Below, in pieces: positions 42,320-50,392 of a DNA stretch of 64,000 bases. A program made the position numbers and the translations under genes. The notes beneath the pieces were generated by a model that saw only the letters and a list, made by a program, of their open reading frames with translations, was not told where the DNA came from and did no database searches. Source of the stretch: JBKBMT01 sp046295655 (lineage in GTDB: Bacteria > Pseudomonadota > Alphaproteobacteria > Rhodobacterales > Rhodobacteraceae); NCBI GenBank assembly GCA_046295655.1, contig JBKBMT010000003.1, forward strand, positions 1 to 64,000, read 5' to 3'. The stretch's first letter is position 1, and each line of letters begins with the position of its first letter.

Positions 42320-43477
42320 TCAGGCGGCGCGGCGGCGGCGCATGGCTTCGGCGAATCGCTCGAACAGATAATAGCTGTCCTGCGGGCCGGGGCTTGCCTC
42401 GGGATGGTACTGGACGCTGAATACCGGGCGATCGGCCATGCGTATCCCGCAGTTCGAGCCGTCGAAAAGGCTCACATGCGTCTCGATGACCCCGTCTGGC
42501 AGGGTCTGGCTGTCCACGGTGAAGCCGTGGTTCATGCTGGTGATCTCGACCTTGCCGGTCTCAAGGTCCTTCACCGGATGGTTGGCGCCGTGGTGACCGT
42601 GATTCATCTTCACCGTTCTCGCGCCAAGCGCCAGAGCCAGCATCTGATGGCCGAGGCAGATGCCGAACAGCGGCAGGTTCCGGTCCAGCACGTCCCGGAT
42701 CATCGGCACGGCATAGATCCCGGTCGCGGCCGGGTCGCCGGGGCCGTTCGACAGGAACACGCCCTCGGGGTCGAGTGCCAGCACATCCTCGGCGGTCGCG
42801 GATGCGGGCAGGACCGTCACATCGCAGCCGGAGGAGGCCAGGCAGCGCAGGATGTTGCGCTTGGCCCCGTAGTCGATCGCCACGACCCGCAACCCCGGCC
42901 CTTCGCGCCGCCGATACCCTTCGGGCCAGGCCCACCGCATCTCGTCCCAGCGGTAGGACTGGGCGCAGGTCACGTCCTTCGCAAGATCAAGCCCGACCAG
43001 TCCGCGCCATGCGCGGGCGCGGGCGACAAGCGCGGCGATATCGAAATTGCCTTCGGGATCATGGGCCAGCGCGACATGCGGTGCCCCCTGCTGACGAATC
43101 GCGCGGGTCAGCCGGCGGGTATCCACACCGCCAATCCCGATCCGGCCGTTCCGTGCCATCCAGTCGGTCAGCCGGCCGGCAGCGCGCCAGTTCGACGGCT
43201 CTGTCGGATCCCACTTCACCACCATTCCGGCCGCGACCGGCGCCGCTGCCTCGTCGTCTTCGGGCGTGACCCCGACATTTCCGACATGGGGAAAGGTGAA
43301 GGTGACCACCTGACCGGCATAGGACGGATCGGTCATGATCTCCTGGTAGCCGGTCATCGCGGTGTTGAACACCAGTTCCGCGACCGTCTCGCCCACAGCG
43401 CCGAAACCGCGACCGAAGAACAGCGTGCCGTCCGCAAGGGCGATGCAGGCGGTCGGATTCTGCTGCGTGGAGGGCAT
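42320..43477 (-). CDS. carA: Carbamoyl-phosphate synthase small subunit
   Basis: 385 residues. The N-terminal half is the CPSase-specific domain (LADGTLFFGRGFGAVGE) and the C-terminal half is a class I glutamine amidotransferase with nucleophile Cys in LFGICLGHQML and His/Glu in SVQYHPEASPGP. It hydrolyses glutamine to supply ammonia for arginine and pyrimidine synthesis. carB is not adjacent in this window. Divergent from the GatB/YqeY gene, with 177 bp between starts. Confidence 0.97.
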   Translation of the reverse strand: MPSTQQNPTACIALADGTLFFGRGFGAVGETVAELVFNTAMTGYQEIMTDPSYAGQVVTFTFPHVGNVGVTPEDDEAAAPVAAGMVVKWDPTEPSNWRAAGRLTDWMARNGRIGIGGVDTRRLTRAIRQQGAPHVALAHDPEGNFDIAALVARARAWRGLVGLDLAKDVTCAQSYRWDEMRWAWPEGYRRREGPGLRVVAIDYGAKRNILRCLASSGCDVTVLPASATAEDVLALDPEGVFLSNGPGDPAATGIYAVPMIRDVLDRNLPLFGICLGHQMLALALGARTVKMNHGHHGANHPVKDLETGKVEITSMNHGFTVDSQTLPDGVIETHVSLFDGSNCGIRMADRPVFSVQYHPEASPGPQDSYYLFERFAEAMRRRRAA

Positions 43478-43654
43478 GACGGAGGCTCCCGGATAAACGG
43501 CCGGAACCTAAGGGTGGGACGGGTCGCGGTCAAGCCCTTCGGCAAAATGCGTTTTCCAGTCAGATCAATCGGTTGGCATTTGGTTGCCGGGTTGCCTGCC
43601 GGCCCCTGCCGGGCTATCCTCGCCCCCGGCCCGGCAACTGACGGAATCCTGCGG

Positions 43655-44110
43655 ATGAGCCTGCGCGAACGACTTTCGACCGCCCTCAAGGAGGCGATGA
43701 AGGCGCGGGACGCCGACCGTCTGTCGACGCTGCGCCTGATCAATGCCGCGATCAAGGACCGCGAGATCGCCGACCGGGGCGAGGGCGGCAGCGGCATCGG
43801 CGATGCCGAGATCCTGGCGATCCTCGGCAAGATGGTGAAGCAGCGGCAGGACAGTGCCCGGGTCTATGAGGAAGGCGGGCGGCTGGAACTGGCCGAGAAG
43901 GAGCTGGCCGAGGTCGCGGTGATCGAGGAGTTCCTGCCGCGCCAGCTTGACGAGGCCGAGGTGGATGCGGCGATCGGTGCCGCGATCGCGGAAACCGGCG
44001 CCGCATCGATCCGCGACATGGGGCGGGTGATGGCCGCGCTGAAGGCGCGCCACACTGGCCAGATGGACTTTGCCGCTGTCGGCCCGCGGGTGAAGGCCCG
44101 GCTGGGCTGA
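43655..44110 (+). CDS. GatB/YqeY domain protein
   Basis: 151 residues, all helical, with LRERLSTALKEAMKARDADRLSTLR at the N-terminus and EEFLPRQLDEAEVDAAI plus DMGRVMAALKAR near the end. This domain also forms the tail of the amidotransferase subunit GatB and binds tRNA there; the free-standing form has no proven role. The ATG at 43655 gives the family N-terminus. It ends 3 bp before the convergent DUF2244 gene. Confidence 0.9.
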   Translation: MSLRERLSTALKEAMKARDADRLSTLRLINAAIKDREIADRGEGGSGIGDAEILAILGKMVKQRQDSARVYEEGGRLELAEKELAEVAVIEEFLPRQLDEAEVDAAIGAAIAETGAASIRDMGRVMAALKARHTGQMDFAAVGPRVKARLG

Positions 44111-44113
44111 GGC

Positions 44114-44599
44114 TCAGCGCAACTGCGCCAGCGCGGCGGAAAGCTCGCCCTGCAGTGCGAGGCGCTCCTCCTCGGTCAGGAACGCGCCGAGTTCGACCTC
44201 GCGCGGGCCGCCCTGAAGGGTCAGGTAGTTGGGCACCGGCCCCGCGGTCGCATGCAGGACCGGCCTGACCCAGTAGGGGTTCGCCTCCCAGGTCTGACAG
44301 CGGCCGCGCGGGCCGTGGCGCGTCAGCGTCACCCGGTCCTCGTCCAGGACCAGATCCTCTATGATCTCGGCATCGCGATAGCTGCGGTCCAGCGCATACC
44401 AGACGGCAGCGATTGCGATCAGCATGAAGGGCAAGATGCCCCAGAGCACAGGCGAGCCGAGAACCGACAGCAGGGGCAGTGCGACCAGCGCCGCGGTCGC
44501 GCCAAGGAACGCAACCATGCCGCGCCGCGGAAGCGACCGGTACGGCCAGAGATGCAGACGCCGGCGCGGGCCGTCCGGCGGAAGCCATTCGTAGGGCAT
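44114..44599 (-). CDS. DUF2244 family membrane protein
   Basis: 161 residues with two central membrane helices (MVAFLGATAALVALPLLSVL and LWGILPFMLIAIAAVWYAL) and a C-terminal cytoplasmic domain (RCQTWEANPYWVRPVL, VELGAFLTEEER). DUF2244 genes are commonly found near cytochrome oxidase genes in alphaproteobacteria, as here downstream of ctaD, but a direct role in oxidase assembly is not established. The ATG at 44599 is taken over a TTG two codons earlier. Confidence 0.87.
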   Translation of the reverse strand: MPYEWLPPDGPRRRLHLWPYRSLPRRGMVAFLGATAALVALPLLSVLGSPVLWGILPFMLIAIAAVWYALDRSYRDAEIIEDLVLDEDRVTLTRHGPRGRCQTWEANPYWVRPVLHATAGPVPNYLTLQGGPREVELGAFLTEEERLALQGELSAALAQLR

Positions 44600-44669
44600 G
44601 GCCAAGATCTAGCGCGCCGCAGGTCCCGGGAAAAGGGCCGGATCCGGAAGCGCGAAAGCCGGAATGGAA

Positions 44670-44697
44670 CGGGGCCCCGGATTGCGCCGGGGCCCCG
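44670..44697 (-). terminator. Terminator hairpin after ctaD
   Basis: A perfect 11-bp stem (CGGGGCCCCGG / CCGGGGCCCCG) with a 6-nt loop, 21 bp after the ctaD stop on the minus strand and followed by a weakly T-rich stretch (TTCCATTCC). It probably separates ctaD from the DUF2244 gene. Confidence 0.7.
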
Positions 44698-44718
44698 ATC
44701 GGTTTCGCAGATGGTGGG

Positions 44719-46392
44719 TCAGTGCGCGTGCACCCGTTCCCAATCCTCGCGCTTGGGCAGCTGCTCGAACGTGTGCTCGGGCGGCGGCGAGGGCAGCGTC
44801 CACTCCAGCGTGTCGGCGTGCTCGTTCCAGTAGTTGTTCGCGGTTTCGCGACGGCCGGCATACAGGGTGTAGAACACGACGCCGATGAAGAACACGAAGC
44901 TTGCGAAGGCGATGAAGGCGCCGATCGAGCTGATCCAGTTCCAGTAGGCGAAGGCCTCGGGATAGTCGATGTAGCGCCGCGGCATGCCCTGACGGCCGAG
45001 GAAGTGCTGCGGGAAGAAGGTCAGGTTGGACCCGATGAACATCATCCAGAAATGCAGCTTGCCAGCCCATTCGGGGTATTGCCGGCCCGACATCTTGCCG
45101 ATCCAGTAGTAGACGCCCGCGAAGATCGCGAACACCGCGCCGAGGCTCATCACATAGTGGAAATGCGCCACGACGTAGTAGGTGTCGTGAAAGGCGCGGT
45201 CCAGCGAGGCCTGGCTGAGCACGATGCCGGTCACGCCGCCGACGGTGAACAGGAACAGGAAGCCGAAGGCCCAGAGCATCGGGGTCTCGAACGTCACCGA
45301 GCCGCGCCACATGGTCGCGATCCAGCTGAAGATCTTGATCCCCGTGGGCACCGCGATGGTCATCGTCGCCAGCATGAAATAGCTCTGCTGGGTCAGCGAC
45401 ATGCCGACCGTGTACATGTGGTGCGCCCAGACGATGAACCCGAGCGCCGCGATCGCGATCATCGCCCAGACCATCGGCAGGTAGCCGAACACCGGCTTGC
45501 GGGCGAATGTGGCGATGACGTGGCTGATGATCCCGAAGCCCGGCACGATGATGATGTAGACCTCGGGGTGCCCGAAGAACCACAGGATGTGCTGATACAG
45601 GATGGGATCGCCGCCGCCGGCCGGGTCGAAGAAGGTGGTGCCGAAGTTCCGGTCCGTCAGCAGCATGGTGATCGCGCCCGCCAGAACCGGAAGCGCCAGC
45701 AGGATCATCCAGGCGGTCACGAAGATCGACCACGCGAACAGCGGCACCTTGAAAAGCGTCATGCCCGGAGCGCGCATGTTCAGGAAGGTCGTGATCATGT
45801 TGATCGCGCCGAGGATCGACGAGGCGCCCGACAGGTGCACGGCAAAGATGGCGAGATCCATCGAGATGCCGTCCTCGCGGGTCGAAAGCGGGGGATAGAG
45901 AACCCAGCCCACGCCCGACCCCATCTGCCCGTTGCCGCCCGGCGCGAACAGCGACGCCACGCCCAGCGAGGTGCCGGCGACGTAAAGCCAGAACGACAGG
46001 TTGTTCATCCGCGGGAACGCCATGTCCGGCGCGCCGATGTGCAGCGGCATGAAATAGTTGCCGAAGCCGCCGAACAGCGCCGGGATCACGACGAAGAACA
46101 TCATCAGGACGCCGTGATAGGTGATCATCACGTTCCAGAGATGCCCGTTCGGCGTGCAGTTCTCGGTCGCGGTCGGGAACAGGCGGGCGCCTTCCATGCA
46201 CATGTACTGGACGCCGGGCTCCATGAGCTCCATGCGCATGTAGACCGTGAAGATCACCGCGATCAGGCCGACGAAGCCCGAAGTGAACAGATAGAGAATC
46301 CCGATGTCCTTGTGGTTCGTCGACATGAACCAGCGGGTAAAGAACCCCCGGCTATCATGTTCTCCGTGACCGTGGATGGCAGCGTCGGCCAT
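44719..46392 (-). CDS. ctaD: Cytochrome c oxidase subunit I (aa3-type)
   Basis: 557 residues with about 12 membrane helices. The CuB/heme a3 site is GHPEVYIIIVPGFG (His and the cross-linked Tyr), WAHHMYTVG (HH pair) and VVAHFHYVMSLG. STNHKDIGILYLFTSG at the start is diagnostic for subunit I. It reduces oxygen to water and pumps protons. The other oxidase subunits are not adjacent in this window, which is usual for Rhodobacterales, where ctaD stands apart from ctaC/ctaE. Confidence 0.97.
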   Translation of the reverse strand: MADAAIHGHGEHDSRGFFTRWFMSTNHKDIGILYLFTSGFVGLIAVIFTVYMRMELMEPGVQYMCMEGARLFPTATENCTPNGHLWNVMITYHGVLMMFFVVIPALFGGFGNYFMPLHIGAPDMAFPRMNNLSFWLYVAGTSLGVASLFAPGGNGQMGSGVGWVLYPPLSTREDGISMDLAIFAVHLSGASSILGAINMITTFLNMRAPGMTLFKVPLFAWSIFVTAWMILLALPVLAGAITMLLTDRNFGTTFFDPAGGGDPILYQHILWFFGHPEVYIIIVPGFGIISHVIATFARKPVFGYLPMVWAMIAIAALGFIVWAHHMYTVGMSLTQQSYFMLATMTIAVPTGIKIFSWIATMWRGSVTFETPMLWAFGFLFLFTVGGVTGIVLSQASLDRAFHDTYYVVAHFHYVMSLGAVFAIFAGVYYWIGKMSGRQYPEWAGKLHFWMMFIGSNLTFFPQHFLGRQGMPRRYIDYPEAFAYWNWISSIGAFIAFASFVFFIGVVFYTLYAGRRETANNYWNEHADTLEWTLPSPPPEHTFEQLPKREDWERVHAH

Positions 46393-46526
46393 GCGCGTCT
46401 CCCGTCTTTCCTGCCGTGCCGGCGTTGGGCCGGTCCGTTGCTTGGGGCGCTTCGGCAGAATCCCTGCCGCGCGCCGGTTCCCGTCCTCGTTCTAGTGGCT
46501 TGCCGCCGACCGGGCAACGGCTGACT

Positions 46527-46540
46527 TTGACGCAGATCAG
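46527..46540. promoter_or_regulatory. Possible FNR/FnrL-type box upstream of ctaD
   Basis: TTGAC-GCAG-ATCAG, an inverted repeat with one mismatch in each half from the consensus TTGAT-N4-ATCAA. It lies 135 bp upstream of the ctaD start and downstream of the cytochrome c gene. A match of this quality may also occur by chance. Confidence 0.35.
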
Positions 46541-46605
46541 CTTTTGGCCCGTTCGCAGCGGTATCTGCGGCGACATTCTGACGCAGCGGACCGCATCAAA
46601 CGGAC

Positions 46606-46635
46606 GGCGCGGCGCAGGTTGTCCCGCGCCGCGCC
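46606..46635 (-). terminator. Terminator hairpin after cytochrome c gene
   Basis: A perfect 10-bp stem (GGCGCGGCGC / GCGCCGCGCC) with a 10-nt loop, 22 bp after the stop of the minus-strand cytochrome gene and followed by a short TTTG. Confidence 0.65.
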
Positions 46636-46657
46636 GGATGCGCCGGATACGGCCGTG

Positions 46658-47080
46658 TCAGTTGCTCGGCGAGATCGATGCAAGCCAGGCCGCGATATCT
46701 TCGCCGCCCTTGCGCAGCTTGAAGGTCATCGTGCTCTTGGCCTTGCTGTCGCCCAGATAGGCCTGAAGGAACTTGGTCGCGTCATGGGTATATTCGTCGA
46801 AGGTCTCGATATCCCAGACCAGACCCTTCTCGCCCGCGGCCTTCATCGAGGGGCTGTAGCGGAACCCTTCGGCAGTGCCCGCGACGCGGCCGATCACGCC
46901 GTAGAGGTTGGGCCCCGTCTTGCCGCCCTTCACGATCTCTGTCCCGTCCGGCGCGACGACGGCGTGGCAGGACTTGCACTTGCCGAATTCCTTCTCGCCG
47001 TTGGCGATGTCGCCGCTGGCCAATGCGGGAACGGACAAGCCAGCCATCACTGCGGATGCAGCAAGCAGCGTTCGAAGCAT
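46658..47080 (-). CDS. Periplasmic class I cytochrome c (c2/c550-type)
   Basis: 140 residues with a signal peptide (about 1-21, ending ALA), heme-binding CKSCH at 35-39 and the likely axial Met118 in KSTMTFKL. TGPNLYGVIGR is a class I signature. It shuttles electrons in the periplasm, probably between the bc1 complex and an oxidase; the ctaD gene lies downstream on the same strand, separated by a hairpin. AAAGGAAAA precedes the ATG as ribosome-binding site. Confidence 0.95.
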   Translation of the reverse strand: MLRTLLAASAVMAGLSVPALASGDIANGEKEFGKCKSCHAVVAPDGTEIVKGGKTGPNLYGVIGRVAGTAEGFRYSPSMKAAGEKGLVWDIETFDEYTHDATKFLQAYLGDSKAKSTMTFKLRKGGEDIAAWLASISPSN

Positions 47081-47183
47081 CGCGTTTTCCTTTCTCTGCG
47101 GAAATGGTGCCGCGCGGTTCTAGCACCGGGCCCGAGCACGCTCCAACACAAAACGCCGAGATGCGCCACTTCGTCCCGGCCGG

Positions 47184-48287
47184 TCAGCCGGGGCGGGCCG
47201 TGCCCGGCGCATCCGGGTCGGGCCAGCTGGGCGGGGTGGCAAGCCGGATCAGGGCTGCCTGGCTGCGCGTGTCGGTCTTGTCGAAGATCCGCTGGAGATG
47301 GGTGCGCGCCGTGCTCAGCGCGATCCCCAGCGCGTCCGCCGCCTCGCGCAGGCTCTGCCCGGCGACGATCCGCCCTGCGATGGCGGCCTCTCGCGGGGTC
47401 AGGCCATGACGCTCGGCCAGCGTCTTCAAGGGCAAGGTCCGGGCGGCGTCCTCGAGGATCACGACCGCCAGCGGATCGGCCGGCAGGAAGGGCGTATCGG
47501 CCCCGCACCACGGCGCCACCCGGACCCGCAGCCCGTCGCGCGCGGTCAGGTCCGTGCCCATGGGCGGAACCTCGCCGCGGTGCGGGCGGGTGGCCCGGTC
47601 CAGCGCCGCCGCCGAGCCCGGAATACCCGGGATCACCAGACGCCCGAAATCGATCCGCGCCCGGCCCTGCGCCTCGAGCCGGGCCGCCCGCTCCGAGAGC
47701 GCACGGACCCGTCCCGCCCGGTCGCATACGAAAGTGCCTGCGCCGACACGATCGAGCTGCCGCGCGAACATCGTGGCGCCGCCTTCGACCGCGGTCTGCG
47801 CGGCGGCGGCGAGTGTCCGCGCCAGCCCGGCCGCCCGGGCGAGTTCGAGCGTGTCGAAACCTTCGCGCCGCCGCGCCCTGCCGAATGACATCAGTGCCGC
47901 ACCTGCGTGATCGCGCGCAAGAACCAGGGTCAGCGTCGCATCCATGCCCTGCGGCGCGATGAATTCGTTCCAGATCACCGAGCGGCGATAGGCCACCGGC
48001 CCCGGCACGGCCTCGCCGGAAAGCGCCGAGCCGGGGCTTGCCCGCATCGCGGCGGCCCAGATGTGATTGTGTGGGTGCAGCTCCTCGGCATAGCGGCGGT
48101 GCCAGAAGGGGTCTGTGTCAGGGCATATGGCGCCCCAGTCCCGTCCGTCCGTCCCCCTGAAGCCGCAGGCCGCGGTGTGCGCGCCAAGCGCCTGACACAG
48201 TTCCCGCAATGCCTCCGGCCAGTGCCGGGGGTCGACGGCGGCGGCGTGGGCCAGGCCGATGGCTCGGGCAGCGGCGAGGGCATCCAT
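47184..48287 (-). CDS. LuxR-type transcriptional regulator with N-terminal PAS-like region
   Basis: 367 residues. The C-terminal helix-turn-helix (about 300-350) reads HGLTPREAAIAGRIVAGQS, then LREAADALGIALSTARTHLQRI, typical of LuxR/GerE domains. The first 290 residues resemble sensor regions of alphaproteobacterial LuxR proteins without a recognised autoinducer pocket. It is divergent from the DUF4188 gene (99 bp between starts), which is the likely target. The ATG at 48287 is chosen over a longer open frame without ribosome-binding site. Confidence 0.88.
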   Translation of the reverse strand: MDALAAARAIGLAHAAAVDPRHWPEALRELCQALGAHTAACGFRGTDGRDWGAICPDTDPFWHRRYAEELHPHNHIWAAAMRASPGSALSGEAVPGPVAYRRSVIWNEFIAPQGMDATLTLVLARDHAGAALMSFGRARRREGFDTLELARAAGLARTLAAAAQTAVEGGATMFARQLDRVGAGTFVCDRAGRVRALSERAARLEAQGRARIDFGRLVIPGIPGSAAALDRATRPHRGEVPPMGTDLTARDGLRVRVAPWCGADTPFLPADPLAVVILEDAARTLPLKTLAERHGLTPREAAIAGRIVAGQSLREAADALGIALSTARTHLQRIFDKTDTRSQAALIRLATPPSWPDPDAPGTARPG

Positions 48288-48386
48288 GGGCAGCCCCTGC
48301 GAACAGCCCTCGTATCCTGCGATCGTGGGATGCGCAGGTCCAGCACCGGGTTCAGGATCGGGGTCAGGACAGCATCGAGGCGTGCC

Positions 48387-48881
48387 ATGGCCCGGATTCC
48401 CGCCAAACCCTACGCCGCCCGGATCGCGGGCGATTTCGTCGTGTTCCTGATCGGCATGCGGATCAACAAGCCGTGGAAGGTCGGCACCTGGTGGCCGGTC
48501 TTCTGGGGCATGGGCGCGATGGTCGCAGAGCTCGAGAAGAAGGGCCGCGAGTCGGGGTTTCTTGGCCATACCCCGCTCAGGATGCTGGTCAATGTCCAGT
48601 ATTGGCGCAGCTTCGACCATCTGGAGGCCTATGCGCGGTCGAAGGACGCGCTGCACTGGCCGGCCTGGGTCGCGCTGAACCGCAGGATCAAGGACCGGCG
48701 CGAAGACATCGGTTTCTGGCACGAGACCTACCTGGTCCGTGCCGGCGAATACGAGACGACCTATTCCGGCATGCCCCTCTTCGGGCTGGCGGGGGCGTCC
48801 GAGGCGGTCGATCACGCCCCCGGCCGGATGACCGCCCGCGAGCGGCTGCGCTGCCCGCTGCCGGCGGACTGCGCGCCATGA
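48387..48881 (+). CDS. DUF4188 family protein (monooxygenase-like)
   Basis: 164 residues matching DUF4188: GDFVVFLIGMRINKPWKVGTWW, then VQYWRSFDHLEAYARSKDALHWPAW and GFWHETYLVRAGEYETTYSGMP. The fold is expected to be a dimeric alpha/beta barrel like small heme- or cofactor-free monooxygenases. Its stop overlaps the start of the following broken epimerase (ATGA), so the two were once an operon. The LuxR gene is divergent. Confidence 0.85.
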   Translation: MARIPAKPYAARIAGDFVVFLIGMRINKPWKVGTWWPVFWGMGAMVAELEKKGRESGFLGHTPLRMLVNVQYWRSFDHLEAYARSKDALHWPAWVALNRRIKDRREDIGFWHETYLVRAGEYETTYSGMPLFGLAGASEAVDHAPGRMTARERLRCPLPADCAP

Positions 48882-49627
48882 CCGAGCCTCGGGGCCGCAT
48901 CCTGATCGCCGGGGCCAACGGGCACCCGGGCCACAGCCTCGCGCTGGCGCCGCGGGCGCGGTGCGCAATCCCTCCGACCGCGCAAGGACCGGGCCGCTGC
49001 GTCCGGCTCGGCCGAGGCCGACGGCCAGATGTTGCGCGATCCGGTCGAGGGGGCACCGAATGCGGTGCGCGCCGGCCGTGGCCCGGCCGTGGCGTCGGGG
49101 GTCAGCATGGTCCCGGCCCTGCCCTGGGCGATCATCGGCCCGGGCTTCCCGCGCGGCACCGCCGCTACCGACATCATCGCGGCGACGATGCCGGGCGGGT
49201 GGCGGACGGGGGTGCCCAACTCGACCCTTCTGCTGGTCGATGTGCGCGACGTGGTGACCGGCCACACCCCTCCGCCGGATCCGACGACCGGGGACGGTTC
49301 CTGATCGTCAACGTCCGCCAGCCGCATTTCCGCCAGGCCTTGGCCGGGGTGCGCAGGATCGGACCTGCAGTGCCGCGCAGCCTGATGACCCTTCCCGACG
49401 CGATGCCGCCGCTCGCGCCGAGTTCGATGCACCGAGCCAGCGCCAGCGGGTGGCGCCCGGTGTCCTTCGGTCGGTTCGTGAGCATGGAGCGGTGCAGGTG
49501 GTGGGTTTGTTCCTGCGACCCGGGCCAAGCGGCTGCCGGGCTGCGGCAGGAGATCCCGCTGCCGCGGTCGCTGGCCGACGCGATTGCCGCGATGCGCGCC
49601 CTGCGCGCCTCCGAGGGGCGCCGCTAG
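48878..49627 (+). pseudogene. Broken NAD-dependent epimerase / dihydroflavonol-reductase-like gene
   Basis: The start reads GRILIAGANGHPGHSLAL, an altered GxxGxxG Rossmann motif. Later, in another frame, ALPWAIIGPGFPRGTAATD and LLVDVRDVVTGH match the conserved NPxxPIGPGD and NLVDVRDVA segments of the family. The C-terminal LPRSLADAIAAMRALRAS is back in the first frame. The pieces are in order but in different frames with material missing between them, so it is a decayed gene. The intact enzyme would be about 330 residues. Confidence 0.7.
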
Positions 49628-50295
49628 ACCGCGCAGCCCGGCAGCGCCCCGTCGGGGAAGGCCAGCGGAAACGTCGCTCTCAGCGCCGCGTCCACGTCCC
49701 CCAGGGTCACCGGCAGGCCGAGGTCCACCAGCGAGGTCACGCCGTGCCCGGTGATCCCGCAGGGCACGATCCCGTCGAAATGGCCAAGCTCGGGTTCCAC
49801 GTTGATCGACAGGCCATGAAACGATACCCAGCGGCGCAGCTTGACCCCGATGGCCGCGATCTTGTCCTCGCGCGGGGTGCCGTCGGGCAGGGGGGGCTTG
49901 TCGGGGCGTTCGACCCAGACGCCCACGCGCCCCGCCCGCCGCTCGCCGCGCACGTTGAACTCCGCCAGCGTGCGGATCACCCAATCCTCGAGCGCATGGA
50001 CGAAGCAGCGCACGTCGCGCCCCCGGGCGCCTACATCGAGCATGACATAGACCACCCTCTGCCCGGGCCCGTGATAGGTGTATTGTCCGCCCCGCCCTGC
50101 CGTGAACACCGGAAACCGCCCCGGATCGGTCAGATCCTCGGGCCGTGCCGATGTGCCCGCCGTGTAGAGCGGCGGGTGTTCCAGCAGCCAGATCGCCTCG
50201 GGCGCCGTGCCCGCGCGGATCTGCGCGACCCGCCGCTCCATTGCAGCCACTGTTTCCCGATAGGGCGCAAGGCCCGCTATCACGCGCCATTCCAT
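49624..50295 (-). CDS. lipB: Octanoyl-ACP:protein N-octanoyltransferase
   Basis: 223 residues. GRGGQYTYHGPGQRVVYVMLD is the family signature. The catalytic Cys is in GIVPCGITGHGVTSL and the catalytic Lys in IAAIGVKLRRW. It moves octanoate from acyl-carrier protein to lipoyl domains. The ATG at 50295 is preferred to a longer frame covering 84 residues without similarity. Its stop overlaps the end of the broken epimerase by 4 bp. Confidence 0.95.
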   Translation of the reverse strand: MEWRVIAGLAPYRETVAAMERRVAQIRAGTAPEAIWLLEHPPLYTAGTSARPEDLTDPGRFPVFTAGRGGQYTYHGPGQRVVYVMLDVGARGRDVRCFVHALEDWVIRTLAEFNVRGERRAGRVGVWVERPDKPPLPDGTPREDKIAAIGVKLRRWVSFHGLSINVEPELGHFDGIVPCGITGHGVTSLVDLGLPVTLGDVDAALRATFPLAFPDGALPGCAV

Positions 50296-50392
50296 GCCGG
50301 TTCCGCCAACGGATGAAGAAATCCCTTTGTTCCTGACGATGCCGTGATACCTTGTCGGAAGATTGGTGGAAATCCTTGGTGGAGACGCGAAG

